Assembly (NCBI GenBank): GCA_003024785.1
Contig: PUQB01000014.1
Coordinates: 480,873-544,872 of the forward strand
Source of the DNA: Selaginella tamariscina
Taxonomy: Eukaryota > Streptophyta > Lycopodiopsida > Selaginellales > Selaginellaceae
Length of the DNA stretch: 64,000 nucleotides
Reading direction: 5' to 3'
Shown: positions 22,766 through 34,830 of the stretch, piece by piece
How positions within the stretch are numbered: position 1 is the stretch's first letter
Layout of the letters: every line of letters begins with the position of its first letter
The notes under the pieces: generated by a model
Told to the model about the DNA's origin: nothing
Seen by the model: the letters and a program-made list of their open reading frames with translations, nothing else
The model's database searches: none
Translations under genes and position numbers: made by a program

Positions 22766-23396
22766 TGTAAGATCCATGTGTACGGTTGCATGTGCACATA
22801 CTATTATTAGCGTAGTGGGTTTTGAAAGCTATTGAATTAGTTTCAATATGAACCACTTACTCCTGTATATAAGTTAGGGTTATTTGACTAATGAGATATA
22901 CACATTTTTATATTTCGAGTTCTTACATTAGTGTAGCACCTTTAATTGTCCCTACGGAGCGCTTATATTTGTGTATTTTTTATAAATCTTCTTTGTCTTC
23001 TAGTTTTTTCATTGTTTATATGTATTCTTTCCTTGTAGATTGACTTTGTACTTTCTCCTCTTTTTATCCATGAATGCACAACATGCAAATTCTTCATCTG
23101 TGGAGCAACTACTCATGTAGTTGTTGAATGCTATGCAGATGCAACTGAATAATTATTCTCAGTTGATGGTGGCATTCATAGCCCATGTTATTCCTCCTCT
23201 TGTTCCTGTTGCAAATCCTTGTGTCTGGCTAGATTTCTTTTGCAGAAATCCTAGGGATGATGTATATCATTGGTTTGATCACTTCATCGTGGTTGTCACA
23301 TATCATTCATTAGACAGTGCTCAATTTTTGCATAAGTTTTTTACTTGTCTTCAAGGGACGGCGTTGCAATGGTACAATGGTATGGATGTTGCAACT
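22766..23396 (+). mobile_element. G1 copy 2, truncated (5' LTR and start of gag)
   Basis: LTR 22766-22927 begins TGTAAGATCC and ends TCTTACA. A leader and gag follow, with MNAQHANSSSVEQLL, then YHWFDHF and LQGTALQWYNGMDVAT, before a G3 LTR cuts it at 23397. The left flank GAATA is the same as at the G1 copy beside 2OGD-C, so the two insertions are one event inherited by duplication. The 3' part is missing. Confidence 0.85.
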
Positions 23397-23886
23397 TGTC
23401 ACGACCCGATACAGATGAGGATATAGGATACGAGTTACAGGATATGCCTATAAGATATACCTACAGGATATGCATGCAGGATATTCCTATAGGATATACC
23501 TATCATGATATGCCTGCAGGATATTCCTATAGGATATGCCTAGAGGATAAAGGTCACTATTTTTAGCTCATGACCAGATTAGCTTGGAGTTGTGAGTATA
23601 AAAGCTCGAACCTAATTGTTGTACAATTAATTACTATCAACACCAGTCTTTCTACAATCAATCTTGTCTTATCTTGTTCTTGTTTTGTCTTGTTTCTTGC
23701 CTCCTGCTCTTGTTTTGTTCCTGTTCTTAGTTCCTGTCCTGCTTTTGAGTCAAGCTTCCTTGTTCTCGAAATTCTACTCACTTCCTTGTTCCTAATCGTG
23801 ACTTGACAATAACTTTCAAGTTTCCATTTTCAGCTACTTTTCCTTGATTCTTCTCTTCTTTTCCTCCTTTTTTTCTTTTATAGATC

Positions 23887-24880
23887 ATGGCCGATTTTGA
23901 GTAATTTCAATGCAAGCACCAAATATTGCTTTATGAGCTGGCCACTTTGCACCAAGTGGTCACAGATTTGCAAGGTTCCACCAATGCGACGCATGCAGAT
24001 GCTGATGCATCCTCCAAGGCTACTGCGCAAGCTCTCTCTCAAGCATCCGTGATTTCCTCTTCATCGAACACTTCTTCGGAACCAAAGATCTGCATGCCGA
24101 AAAGTTCAATGGCAATTGTGCCGATTTTCAAGGGTTCCTGAATCAGATCAGGCTTTTGATCCACATGCAACCACGTTGCTACTCGACTGATGCACAAAAG
24201 GTTGGCCTTTTGGCATCCCTACTAGTTGGATCTTCATGGGCTTGGGTCGCCCCTTTGCTGGAGCGTGACAACCCATTGATGGAAAACTTTGAAAGTTTCG
24301 TGGCTGCTTTTGAAGCTTGCTTTGGAGATCCCGATAAATACTATTCCGCATGTACGAAGTTACGAAAGCGCACACAAGGATCTCGACCAGCTTCCGTCTA
24401 TGCATCCGAATTTCAACAACTTTGCATGAACATTCCATGGGACGAGACTGCATCGATTTAACACTTCCATTTTGGGTTGAGGGATGATGTGAAGGACCTT
24501 CTCCTTACGTTACCGGATGCCCAAACATTAGCGGAGATCATGCAAATGCCGTTCACTGCGACAACCGCTTGTTCAAGCGTCGTCAGGAAAAATCCTATTA
24601 ACAGTTCATGCAAACCAATTTTGCAATTGTGGTACATACTCATGACACCTTCTGGAGTAGTTCCTATGGAGGTTGAGAAATACAAACGTGGCTCACTTTC
24701 CGCTGCTGAGAAGCAACGTCGCCGCAGTGAGAATCTATATTTGTATTGTGGTGAAGCAAGACAAAGGCAGCGGAATGTCCTTTTAAAGCCAGGAAGTTCA
24801 AGGCGCGTGAAGTTGAAGCTGAAGTTCAGTCGAAAAACTTTAATGTTCACTTCGTCTAGGAGCCACGAAGTTGGACGTAG
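23887..24880 (+). pseudogene. G3 copy 2 gag
   Basis: It starts MADFE then a stop, and reopens as LLYELATLHQVVTDLQGST. The capsid core KVGLLASLLVG, FVAAFEACFGDPDKYYSACT and the knuckle region CLYCGE-like LYLYCGEARQ are present but shifted. It differs from copy 1 by substitutions and indels. Confidence 0.78.
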
Positions 24881-24949
24881 GTGCAGGCTCCATTGGTGCT
24901 ACTCATACCATTCCATCACTCAAGTTTCCTGTACACATTCATCTCAATA

Positions 24950-25232
24950 ATCGAGAGCTCAAGGAGTTTGCCCTGTTAGACACTGTGCAAATGCATGCTT
25001 CATGGATGACACTTTTGCAACTCAACATAACATTCCAATGGTGAAGTTGAAGCGTGCAGTTCCTATAGAGGTGGCCGATGGTCGTCTGATTGCTTCTAGC
25101 GCAGTTACCCATGCTACCAAACCTCTCTCTTGCAGTCATGGCACATTCAACTGTTCGATTTCCTTCAACTTGATCAAGACTGGTGACTCCCATCATTTTG
25201 GGCATGCCATGGTTCGTTATTGCAAATCCTAG
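24950..25232 (+). pseudogene. G3 copy 2 protease remnant
   Basis: The protease of G3 with LLDT followed by a deleted base, then MDDTFATQHNIPMVKLKRAV and SISFNLIKTG. Dead by frameshift. Confidence 0.68.
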
Positions 25233-25346
25233 ATCGACTGGAGGTCTAGGACGCTCACGTTTTCCTCTCCGGCAACCAGGATCAATCCTATACCTTCCTG
25301 TGTGCAAGATACATCCTTAGTGTTTGAGGCAGCATAAGCTATAGGA

Positions 25347-26690
25347 TTGACCGTGCCTGTTTCTGTATCAGTGTTGAAGACTCCTCCTCGACAGGATTCA
25401 CCTCATGTCAGTTCCTCAGCACATCCACAGGCTCTCTCCACTCCTGTAAGTTGCGGATTCCTATACAGGGTTCTTCCAATCCTGTATCAGTGTCGAAGGT
25501 TCCTCCTAACAAGGATCCACCTCCTATTGGTTCGTCAGCACACTCAGGCTCTCCTCACTCCTGTGCATCACGGACTTCTGTACAGGATTCTTCCAATCCT
25601 GTACACTTGTCAACATCCACACATGTTTCTCCCAATCCTACTCTTTTCATTACTCTTCTTCTGTTCCACCCCCAAGATCCTTCCTCTTTTTCAATCACAG
25701 CTCCCTCCTTCTCCTCTCCGAGTTCTTACCACTACCATGCATGAACTTGCCACTGATCCTGCTCCTTTTCTTTTTGCCTTCCAAGTAACTCCTACGTCCT
25801 CTTCTACCTTTCCTGTATCTGACTCCCTGTTTTTCAATCTCTTCTCCTGTTCCTTTTCTTCTCCTCCTTCTTCCCTGCCATCCAAGTATCACTCCTTTAA
25901 CGTTTTTGACAAGCACAAGGCTGCAGTTCTTCCTGTTCACAGGTCCTACGACTGTCCTATCGATCTTGTGAAGGAAAGACTCCACCGTTCGGACCGATTT
26001 ATGCACTGTCACCTACAGAATTGGAGGTTCTTCATCAGTACATCGAGGCACTTCAGCTTCATTCGTCACTCAAAGTCCCCTGCAGGAGCACCTATCTTCT
26101 TTGTCAAGAAGAAAGATGAGAGTTTACGTTTGGTTGTGGACTACAGAGGTTTGAATCAAGTCACCATTCGGAACCGGTACCCGTTGCCATTGATCGGAAC
26201 TTCTCGATCGCTGCAAGGAGCAAAGGTGTTCAAAGATCGACTTACGAGGGGCTTACAATTTGTACGGATTCGTCCAGGCGATGAGTGGAAGACTGCCTTT
26301 CGTACAAGGTATGGACACTTCGAGTACACGGTGATGCCTTTCGGACTTACCAATGCCCTAGCGTGTTCCAACACATAGTGAACGACATCTTTCGTGACTT
26401 TTGGACCAATTTGTGGTAATCTACCTCGATGACATTTTGATTTTCTCCAAGGACTAGGCGGCTCATGACAAGCATGTACGACTAGTCCTACAGAGGCTTC
26501 GCGAGCATGACCTGTATGCGAAGTTGGAGAAGTGTTTTTTCAACAAGGATACTATGGAGTTCTTGGGCTATGTCATCTCTTCTGCTAGCATTTCCATGAA
26601 CATGCACAAGGTGAAGACTATCGCGGAGTGGGAGAGGCCCAAGTCTGTACGAGACGTACAATGTTTCCTTGGCTTTGCAAACTTCTACAA
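25347..26690 (+). pseudogene. G3 copy 2 linker and partial reverse transcriptase
   Basis: A long open frame (25347-26378) covers the Pro/Ser linker and the reverse transcriptase fingers: [39 protein letters not shown] and [18 protein letters not shown]. Further on, VVIYLDDILIFSKD near 26413-26455 keeps the catalytic box, and FLGFANFYN ends the homology near 26688. Small indels, for example around 25985-26060, break the frame. Confidence 0.8.
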
Positions 26691-27218
26691 CATCATTAAT
26701 TATATTATAAACAAATGCTATTGATCACAAATTTTCTTTATGTTTTCATGAAATAAAAACGTGCTTAATAATGATAGTCAAGTAAATTAATTTTTTTCTG
26801 AAGACATCAAATAATGGCCTACCATCTTTAAAACAGTAGTATTCCTACTAATTATCACTGTGCTAATAAAGTTATAACATTGCCATTTCTTCTATGATTC
26901 TATAAGTATAGTGTGGTTGTTATCAATGATTAATTTGTTTATCTTTGTCTTCTCCTAATTATTTCTTAATAAAACACAATTACATATGCTACCATCTTAT
27001 CTACCATATGCTACTTATGCTACTTATGCTACCATCTTATTTACATCACTAAGTTAACTTGGTTAGATCCAACAACATGGAAATGGAGAGCCAAGAGCAA
27101 TGAAGTGTCCACCCAACAAGCATATTGATAGGCCCTACAGGTTGAGGGGCCTACCAACATGCTAAGAAAGGGCGCTACCATCTTATCTACATCACCAAGT
27201 TAACTTGGTTAGATCCAT
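26691..27218. repeat. Unassigned AT-rich spacer with a 44-bp direct repeat
   Basis: No gene. The segment gctaccatcttatttacatc... occurs at 27028-27071 and again at 27174-27217, directly before the G4 LTR. Between the copies is a unique 100-bp stretch. Its origin is unknown. Confidence 0.6.
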
Positions 27219-27797
27219 TGTTAAGGACAAAAAACAAAGCATGTAAGAATTACATACATCGAACTTTCCTACGGATGGAGGAAAGCTTGTATGAAAGGCA
27301 CAGTAGGAAAAATCCTACAGGTACAAAAAAATCCTACAGTAGTAAGAAATATTTTATGCATGCAGGAGACGGTTGGAGCAGGACAGGATTTAGTTAGGGC
27401 AAGTTAGGGTAAGAAGAGGGGAGAGAGAGAGGCTATGAAGGCTATGGAGAGCTATGGAGAGGAATGCATGAGAGAAAGAGGATCTTTAGGAGAGAAGTAA
27501 GTCGTCACACTTGTTATCTCTTGTAACCATTTAGTAATGCAAGTGCACGATATATTATATATATATATATATATGATATATAGTGAATATAATTTTGTCA
27601 TATGAGAAAGCTATCTTATAAGTGTTATAACATGACAATGGCTAAAGCAAAATCCTATCCTTAACTTTAAAGATGAGATAAGGTATATTATAAAGCTATA
27701 TTAGGTTGAAATACCATATCCTTTAACTGGGAAAGCTTTTCCTGTGCATGATGTGAACAATGATTTCTACACACAAAAAAGTTTCACCATGTTAACA
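27219..27797 (+). repeat. G4 5' LTR
   Basis: It begins TGTTAAGGAC, contains AAAATCCTACAG repeats and a GGCTATGGAGAG stretch, and ends CCATGTTAACA. The sequence after it, CATAGCGACCACGGAGGG, would be the primer site; I cannot match it to a tRNA. Confidence 0.6.
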
Positions 27798-28140
27798 CAT
27801 AGCGACCACGGAGGGATTTCACCATTATTATGTAGGAACTCGTGAAATTCCTAAATAAGAAGTTATATATGTGAAATAGCTCTGAAAGAATAGAGCTTAA
27901 GTAAGAAAAAGAAGTGTGTATATATGATGATGGATGAAGCCTTGGAGATATCATAATCTTAACTCATCTCTAGCAAGAAGAGAGATAATAGGTAGGCCAA
28001 AGAGAGGTTGCCTGAGTTGAGCAAATATAGTTTGTTAATAGGTAAGAAGCTCTTATAAGACTCATTAATTAAATAGGAGAAAGTGCTACTAAAAGTGTGG
28101 AGGATATACAATATGGTGACTATTAAACTACAGGAGAAGA

Positions 28141-29076
28141 GGAGTTAGAAGGAACTCCTTGGAGAACAGGATTTTATACTAGACCAGAAGGAGGATCTCC
28201 TAGAAGTTCCCTTCTTAGTGAGGAGGAAGGTGGTAAAGAAAACCCACCGAGAATGTCTAATATAATACTTTTCCATGAAATGTTGAGAGGCACATTGATG
28301 TACCTAATATTTTCCGCAGGAAAAAAGGAAAATCCTAAAAGACACTTATTGCAGTTTGAAGAAGTTATGAAGTTGTATAAAGTAAGCAATGTAGATAAGT
28401 TGCTTATATTTCCTCACATATTAAAAGAAAATGCATTTGATTAATATTATGAATTAGAGAAAGATGTGAGAGAAGATTATGAGAAAGTGACAGAAGTTTT
28501 CAAAGAATATTTAAAGAAAAAGAGTTGCATGAAGAACACTTAGAGAAGCTTAGAAATATCCTTGCAAGAAAAAACTGAAATTATAGAAGAGTATACACAT
28601 CATTTTAAGAAGCATGAAAAGAAATGCTCATTATATGTTAAGGAAGATGCTTTGCTTCAATGGTATAAGCAAGGATTGTAGAAGCTATATAGGCATTATG
28701 CAATGACTATTCAGGAAATAAACAGAAAAGATCTTGTAAAGCATTTAAAAATTTTGAGAAGAAGAGGAGACAAATACAGAACATATATGAAGAAAAAATA
28801 AAGTTCTCAAAGAGAAGAGAGGATAGTTCAGATGATGAAGAAGAACATATTAAGGTTTGGGATTATAAAAATGATGAGAAAATGCTTTTACAGTTGGTAA
28901 AATCCTTAAAAGACAGTCCTACTTATAAGGAATTAGATGCCAAGGTATGGTGTGCCAAGTGCAAAAATCCTGGGCATACAGTGGATGAATGTAGACTAAA
29001 GTTGCCAAAATGTCAAATATGTGATAAAGAAGGACATTTTGAAAGGACTGTAAGTATTTCCTTAATCAAAACGTAG
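28141..29076 (+). pseudogene. G4 gag
   Basis: Open stretches separated by stops encode a retrotransposon capsid: KENPKRHLLQFEEVMKLYKV, LLIFPHILKENAFD, then YYELEKDVREDYEKV and YTHHFKKHEKKCSLYVKED. It ends with CAKCKNPGHTVDEC and a second partial knuckle CQICDKEGHF. The base composition is very A-rich. Confidence 0.72.
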
Positions 29077-29338
29077 CATGTGTGGAGAGAGAAAGGAGGA
29101 ATGAAGAAAGGAAGGAAGGTCAATATGACAGGCCGCTTCCGGTGAGACAACCTCCTGTTAATACATTCCCATCTCATAATAAGAAGTTTTATTATGGGGC
29201 AAATACTGGGAATTAACATGAGGAAGAAACAGAAATCTTGTCAATAATAGAAGAGATGCTCCTTACATAGGAAATGATAGGCTGTATGAAAGGAATGAAA
29301 CTAATTATGTTCCACCATACAGCCTAACATGGGAAGGA

Positions 29339-29929
29339 ATGAGCTACAGAGGACCAGATAGGTCTTATCCAAGGAAAGAAGTTTATGAAGATCAAAATGA
29401 TTATAGACAAGGAGAAGTACAAAAAAGGAATTCAAGTAATCTTACTTGTTATACATGTGAGGAGAAAGGACATATTTCTCCAAATTGTCTTAGGAATCAA
29501 CCTTTTACTTCAAATAATGCTCCTAAACGTCAACCTAGAGCTAGATTAATTGATGTAGAAAATCATCCTGCCGTGAGAGCAGTAACCTATATAGAATACC
29601 TTACTGTAGAAGAAGGAAGTTTTGTATATCTGTCACATGATAGTATGTAGATAGGAGAAGAGATAAACATTCATCTTCAAGAACGAGATCTCCCTAAGTA
29701 TATCTCGGATGATCGGAAACAACCAACAGATATACTTAAAGATCTAAAAATAACTGATTCTATTTTAAAAAGGAATATTCCAGAGAAAAAGAACATTCCT
29801 ATGAAAAAGGAATATTGCTATGGAAAAGAATATTCCTATGAAATAGAATATTTTTGTACAACAGAATATTCTTATAAATTAAAATATTCCTGTAAAATAG
29901 AGTATTCTTGTGAAGCAGATTCAGTATGA
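29339..29929 (+). pseudogene. G4 nucleocapsid and Tyr-rich repeat segment
   Basis: The frame from 29339 has the knuckle CYTCEEKGHISPNC and stops with TAG at 29648. The same frame continues as IGEEINIHLQERDLPKYI and then a repeated motif, KEYCYGKEYSYEIEYFC, TTEYSYKLKYSC, KIEYSCEADSV, to TGA at 29927. The repeat stems from a roughly 20-bp DNA unit (ATATTCCTATGAAA-like) tandemly repeated at 29770-29915. The function of the Tyr-rich part is unknown. Confidence 0.6.
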
Positions 29930-30099
29930 CTGGCAGAATCAATGGCTCAAAGTGCATTGAGTCAAGAAATCACAATCACGTTGGGACAATTAATACATAT
30001 TGCCTCATATATTAGAAATCAAATTCTACAAATATTAAACATTATCTCGAAATCTCTACTTACTTACAGGATAGGAGATTCACCGAGTAGAGAAGCATT

Positions 30100-30399
30100 A
30101 TGAAAAAGAAGGTGATTATGATGGGTATGTACCAAGTATCACAATATATTGGTAGAAATAAGATAAAAGGAACACTTATAGATGGAGGCTCAAGAGTTAA
30201 CTTTATAAAGAAAATGGCATATCAAAGGAGTGTGAAGCCTGTAGGTATAGTGAGAGGAGTGACTATATCCATAAAAGGTCTTAAGTATAAGGTGTCACTC
30301 ATTGTCCTTCAAATGGAAGAAAAAGACATTGTATATACTATGTTATTAAGAAGACCTTGGTTGAAAACTACCAAAGTGATACAAGATTGGGGAACATGA
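30100..30399 (+). pseudogene. G4 aspartic protease
   Basis: A 99-codon frame has GTLIDGGSRVNFIKK (DGG in place of DTG), GIVRGVTISIKGLKYKVSL, and YTMLLRRPWLKTTKVIQDWG. The IDGGS...LLGRPWL...DWG pattern is typical of Tat/Athila-type (OTA) plant elements. It is in a different frame from the upstream segment. Confidence 0.75.
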
Positions 30400-30889
30400 A
30401 AGATGACGCTAGGAGAAGGAGAAGGAAAACTAGTGATCTATAATCATACTAAAAAGTATGTTAAAAAGGAAAACCGACCTCTTTGTTTTTAGAAGGATAT
30501 GACTGGTTTAATAGATTAGATAATCAAAGGAAGTAGAAATCTTAAAAGCATATCCTGATTTAAAAGTCCTAACAGATATTGACCTTCATGTAGTGCTGAA
30601 AGGAAAGAAAATATTCAGTAGAAGGAAAACGACAGGCCTAGATTACAGGAAAAGTTCTATAAAGCAATCCCGTATGAGATTAATTTACAGGAAAAACCTA
30701 TAGAGTATACATATGTGTATACCACAAAACCTTTAGAACAAGTGAATATAGGCACAAAAAACAAGCCTAAAATCTTGTTCATTGCTCAAGAATTAGATAA
30801 AGAATCCAAAAAAAAAGAATGAACTTACTTCAAAAGTATCATGATGTTTTTGCCTAGTCTTATAGAGATCCTAAAGGCATACCTCCTGA

Positions 30890-31350
30890 ATTGTGTACAC
30901 ACACTATACAATTATTACCAAGAAGTGAACCTGTGAAACAAAGAGCATATAGGATGAATCCTAATTATGCACAACTTGTTAAGGAGGAAATAGATAAACT
31001 GTTAAATGTTGGATTCATTTATCCTATACAAGGTGTACAATGATTATCACCACTTGTGATTGTTCTTAAAAAGAATGAAAAATTGAGTGTATGTGTAAAT
31101 TATAAGAAGCTAAATGATGCTACAAAAAGATATTTACAAAGGATGAGCCTAAGGAACATGAAGAAAAAACTATTCAGGAACAGAAAGAGAAAGCAAATGC
31201 TGATACTAACGAACAACATGAAGAAAATCAAGTACTACAAGTTAAGGTATCAATTTCCAACCAAGAACTCAAGGAAGATAGGAATAACTTTCAAAAGCAC
31301 AAACAGGAAAATCTAGAGTACCATGAAGATCAACATCATAAAGAAGTTTA
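30890..31350 (+). pseudogene. G4 truncated reverse transcriptase joined to a charged tail
   Basis: EEIDKLLNVGFIYPI, a stop, then SPLVIVLKKNEKLSVCVNYK and KLNDAT are the start of reverse transcriptase. The homology ends there. In the next frame KDEPKEHEEKTIQEQKEKAN continues to HEDQHHKEV and a stop at about 31350. The polymerase active site, RNase H and integrase are absent, so a deletion of several kilobases is inferred. Confidence 0.65.
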
Positions 31351-31782
31351 AGAGTAACTGTAAATATTTGTACCATGCACATTTGGTAGAAACTTCTCTT
31401 GTAGTAATTTACGTTACATAAACACACCATTTGACCACTTGAGATTAAGTTAAACTTGTATAATTGAAATTTAACTGTGTCTTTCATATGCTTCACACTA
31501 TGATCATTAAGCTAAACAATCTTTCAGGTCCCATGGAAACCATTATCGAGAGCTTAAACAAATGGGCAAACACATGATGGAAAATATCTAGAATTGCTGT
31601 AGGTAGCATTTACTAATTATCATAAGTAGTATTTATTATTAAGTTAATTTAAATTTTTTATTAAACTAATTTTTATTAATTAGTAAATACAACAGTAAAA
31701 ACAATGCAAACGGCACCATGTACAAAAATCTACATAATATTTTCAATTTTCTGATAATTAAAGTTAAAAGGCAGAAAATAAC

Positions 31783-32476
31783 TGTTAAAGGTAAAATATT
31801 AGGAGCATAGGACATCCTACTATGGAGAGAATAAGGGGAAAGGTGCGTAAGGAAAAGGAAAGAAAGGCTGTGAAGGAGGAAATCCTTACTGAGAGGAAAA
31901 GGTGCGTAAAGAAAATGAAAGAAATGCTATGAAAGAGAAAAATCCTTATCGAGAGGAAAAGGTGAGTAAGGAAAAGGAAGGAAAGGCTGTGAAGGGGGAA
32001 AATCCTTATCGAGAGGAAAAGGTGAGTAAGAAAAAAAAAAGGAAATCTCGAAAAAGAAAAGGATGATGTGGCGAGAGGAGAAGGGGTCTCCAGAGGGGTA
32101 AAGGAGAAGGGGTCTCCAGAGGGGTCTCCACAAGAAGTTCTAACAGGAGAGAGGGTCTCCATTTGAAGTTCCAGCAGGAGATAAAGGTTCTCTACACTTT
32201 GTCTTTTGTATTTATGTTAGTAATGAAAGGTGCATATTATGAGATCTTGTGTATATGTATGTGTACTCTCAATGAATGGATCTAACAAGGCAATAGCCAA
32301 AATCCGTTCTTGCCCTTGACTTTGGAGACCAGTCATTGTGGCTTTGCGAGAAGGTGTTTTAATATGTATATATGTGGAGAGTTGAAGGAAAGAAAGTGTG
32401 TAGCCTTTCTTAAAGGTTAAAAGAAAGGAAACCGGTTAAACAGGAAAGGTGGGGTTTCCGATTTTCCTGTTTAACA
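31783..32476 (+). repeat. G4 3' LTR with a 60-bp tandem array
   Basis: It starts TGTTAAAGGT and ends CTGTTTAACA. Positions 31833-32056 are about 3.5 units of 60 bp (GAGAGGAAAAGGTGCGTAAG...AAATCCTTATC). Just before it, AAAAGGCAGAAAATAAC is a plausible purine tract. Confidence 0.65.
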
Positions 32477-34830
32477 ATAACCATGGTTAGATGTAATGAA
32501 TCTACACCACCATCCATTGTCTACTTCAATCTTTCTATAGACCATTCCAGATCTCTTTAAGTACTGGCTATATATCCTATATAATACATATTATGTTATA
32601 ATATTATATATACTTATTTATAAGTAAATAACCATAGAAGCACAATATTGAAAGTAATGTTTAAGGTATTTAGTTAAGGAAGTAGAGTAGTCAACCGTTA
32701 TTGTTTTGTGGATAGAACGAAGCAAAAGTTGGCCATTGTTAATACAAAATTGGATAAGGTTGTTGCTTCCAATGCCCATTATGCCTTATTGTAATAGAAC
32801 ACTATTAACTATTATAAGTATTGTAGCACCTTTTAACTAATTATTTAGTAGTGCATTATTCATGGTAGTCTATATACCCTTGCTTACAACACTGTCACAG
32901 TGTCCTTGTTTTGTTTTTACAAATGTACATTTAGTTAATGAGGAAAAACTAATAGCTACTGCAATGACTTTATTTTTAATGTCATGTGCTATATTTAATT
33001 TTCTCCTTTTCATTGTTTTGAGGAAGTCTTCATTATAATGACCACTAACCATGCTTACATGTATTGAATCCTAAAGTTTGAACAAGCTGTAAATAATAAA
33101 TTATAAGTAGTTATGTGTATTGTCGGAATTAAAAAATAAATTCCCTAAATAATTAATGATGAATTTTATTTCATGGGACATTATGTATGGCATGAACTTA
33201 TTTTGTGGGCTTGGAGTGTCACTATATATAACCTAATAATTGCTTTGTGAGCTTCAAAACTCACTTCATCGATTAGCGTGGGCCATGAACTCTCACTTTG
33301 TAATGTGGGAGGCTCACTCATAGGGCATGACCTTAATTTCATGGGCATGGAATTTCACATCATAAACTAAGAGGCTCACGTTGTAAGATAATAAGCTCAT
33401 TTCGGAATCACTTTATGTCCAAGGGCTTGGAAACTTAAGTTTCTCTTATTCTTTCATTATACTTCAGTACAACACTTTAAATTTTAAATAGTTAACGTAT
33501 TTGTATATGTATGTACAGATGTATGGGGGTTCTAATATTCCCTTAATCACAATTAATTAATTTAATATTTTATTTTATATATATGGACCTTTAGGGTTAA
33601 TGCATTTCATGTATATACATTTGATATATAAAATATACATATTGTCTCCTTAGTTTCTAATAGTTACAAATTAATTGAGTTTTAATTAATTAGGACTTTA
33701 CAAAAGAGGAACTCCATACTAGAGCCGTCTCGATGCTTTAAATAATATTAAAACTTTTAATATAAAATAATATATTATATTATTTAATGATATTAGACTG
33801 AGCAAATAAATGAGACATTGTATATGCATATCTATATTATATTTTGTTTTTATATATATATATATATATATATGCATGCATGCATATAACACATCCTTGC
33901 ATTTCACTCATTAAGGCCATTGCTATAGAGATAAAACATGGTTTGTTATACATGGTACAGTAAGTATATAATGTATTAAAATTATTATTATATACATTGA
34001 ATATTAATGTAAGATTAACTAGTAATATATTTACCTACAAAAATAAGGTTTTCTCCAGATAACAATTATACAGTAGCAAACTTATGTAAAATATAAACAA
34101 TATAACAATGAAAGTTATACTGACTTAAAATTTAATTTTAATATACTTAAAAACGATAAAAGAGAAAAGAAAAAACTTGCAAATTTTGAAGTATAGCACC
34201 AGATGTCGATAAGATTTACATTTGTAAATGGCATAGTTAATGCTAATAGCAACTCTATTTATATTAATACAGTTAAAACCATAAAATCAGCAAAATATAA
34301 AATATATTAGCAAAATATTAATAATAAGCACCGATTCACAGATAGAATTTTTTGAACTGGATATTATCGATATGCTTTCTTCTTAGGGTAGAAATACAAT
34401 TCAAATTTAAAAAAAAAACTTTTAAAATTATAAAATACATTATATTGTTGTGAATATAATTAAAAAGAATTTATTACAAATGTATTATGTATATTTGAAC
34501 CATTTGTTTAACAAAAGTATGTAGTGAATTTTAGCATATTCCTATCTGATACCTAATTTTTGATATTCTAAAATCTATCAGTTTATAACGTCAAGCTTGT
34601 TATATAATATAATTTATTTTTCAACCAAAACATAAAAAAGAAAAGGAAAGAAAATATATCTATCATCCATTATGTTATAAAATGAATATGTTTCACAATT
34701 ATTTAATTAAATTATTATATTTATTCACGTAAAACTGCATTAGATTTTTAATAATATTACATTAGTTCTTATTTATTATAATTCATAAATATATAAGATG
34801 TTGTAGTCATTATACTGAACTTCAACTTAT
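32477..34830. other. Spacer between G4 and 2OGD-B, no gene
   Basis: From 33470 it aligns with copy C from 51805, marking the left edge of the B/C duplication. At 33160-33440 a loose series of GGGCTTGGA / GAGGCTCAC phrases recurs every 25-40 bp. At 34390 the sequence TAGAAATACAATTCAAATTT is the empty site for the G1 element found in A and C. Confidence 0.6.

Larger units (their letters stand above)
23397..26690 (+). mobile_element. G3 chromovirus, copy 2, truncated in reverse transcriptase
   Basis: Inserted in G1 copy 2 gag. LTR 23397-23808 starts TGTCACGACCCGATACAG and carries about six 13-bp units. It ends abruptly near 26690, in the middle of reverse transcriptase, joined to unrelated AT-rich DNA, so integrase and 3' LTR are gone and target duplication cannot be tested. 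Confidence 0.87.
27219..32476 (+). mobile_element. G4 LTR retrotransposon, internally deleted
   Basis: LTRs 27219-27797 and 31783-32476 both start TGTTAA and end TTAACA. They share short blocks (TTAGTAATGNAAGTGCA; a GGCNAAAGC-AAATCC / CTTGACTTT block) but are strongly diverged. The inside holds gag, three zinc knuckles, a protease of the plant OTA (Tat/Athila-like) type and only the first part of reverse transcriptase, followed directly by a Glu/Lys/Gln-rich tail. Most of reverse transcriptase, RNase H and integrase are missing. No target duplication is visible (TCCAT against ATAAC). Confidence 0.7.

Noticed and set aside
31269-32162. Minus-strand frames in the G4 tail and LTR (for example 31785-32162)
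   Set aside because: Pyrimidine-rich translations of the purine-rich tandem array; no domain.
27214-32481. Target duplication for G4
   Set aside because: Flanks TCCAT and ATAAC differ; either lost or the LTR limits are slightly off.
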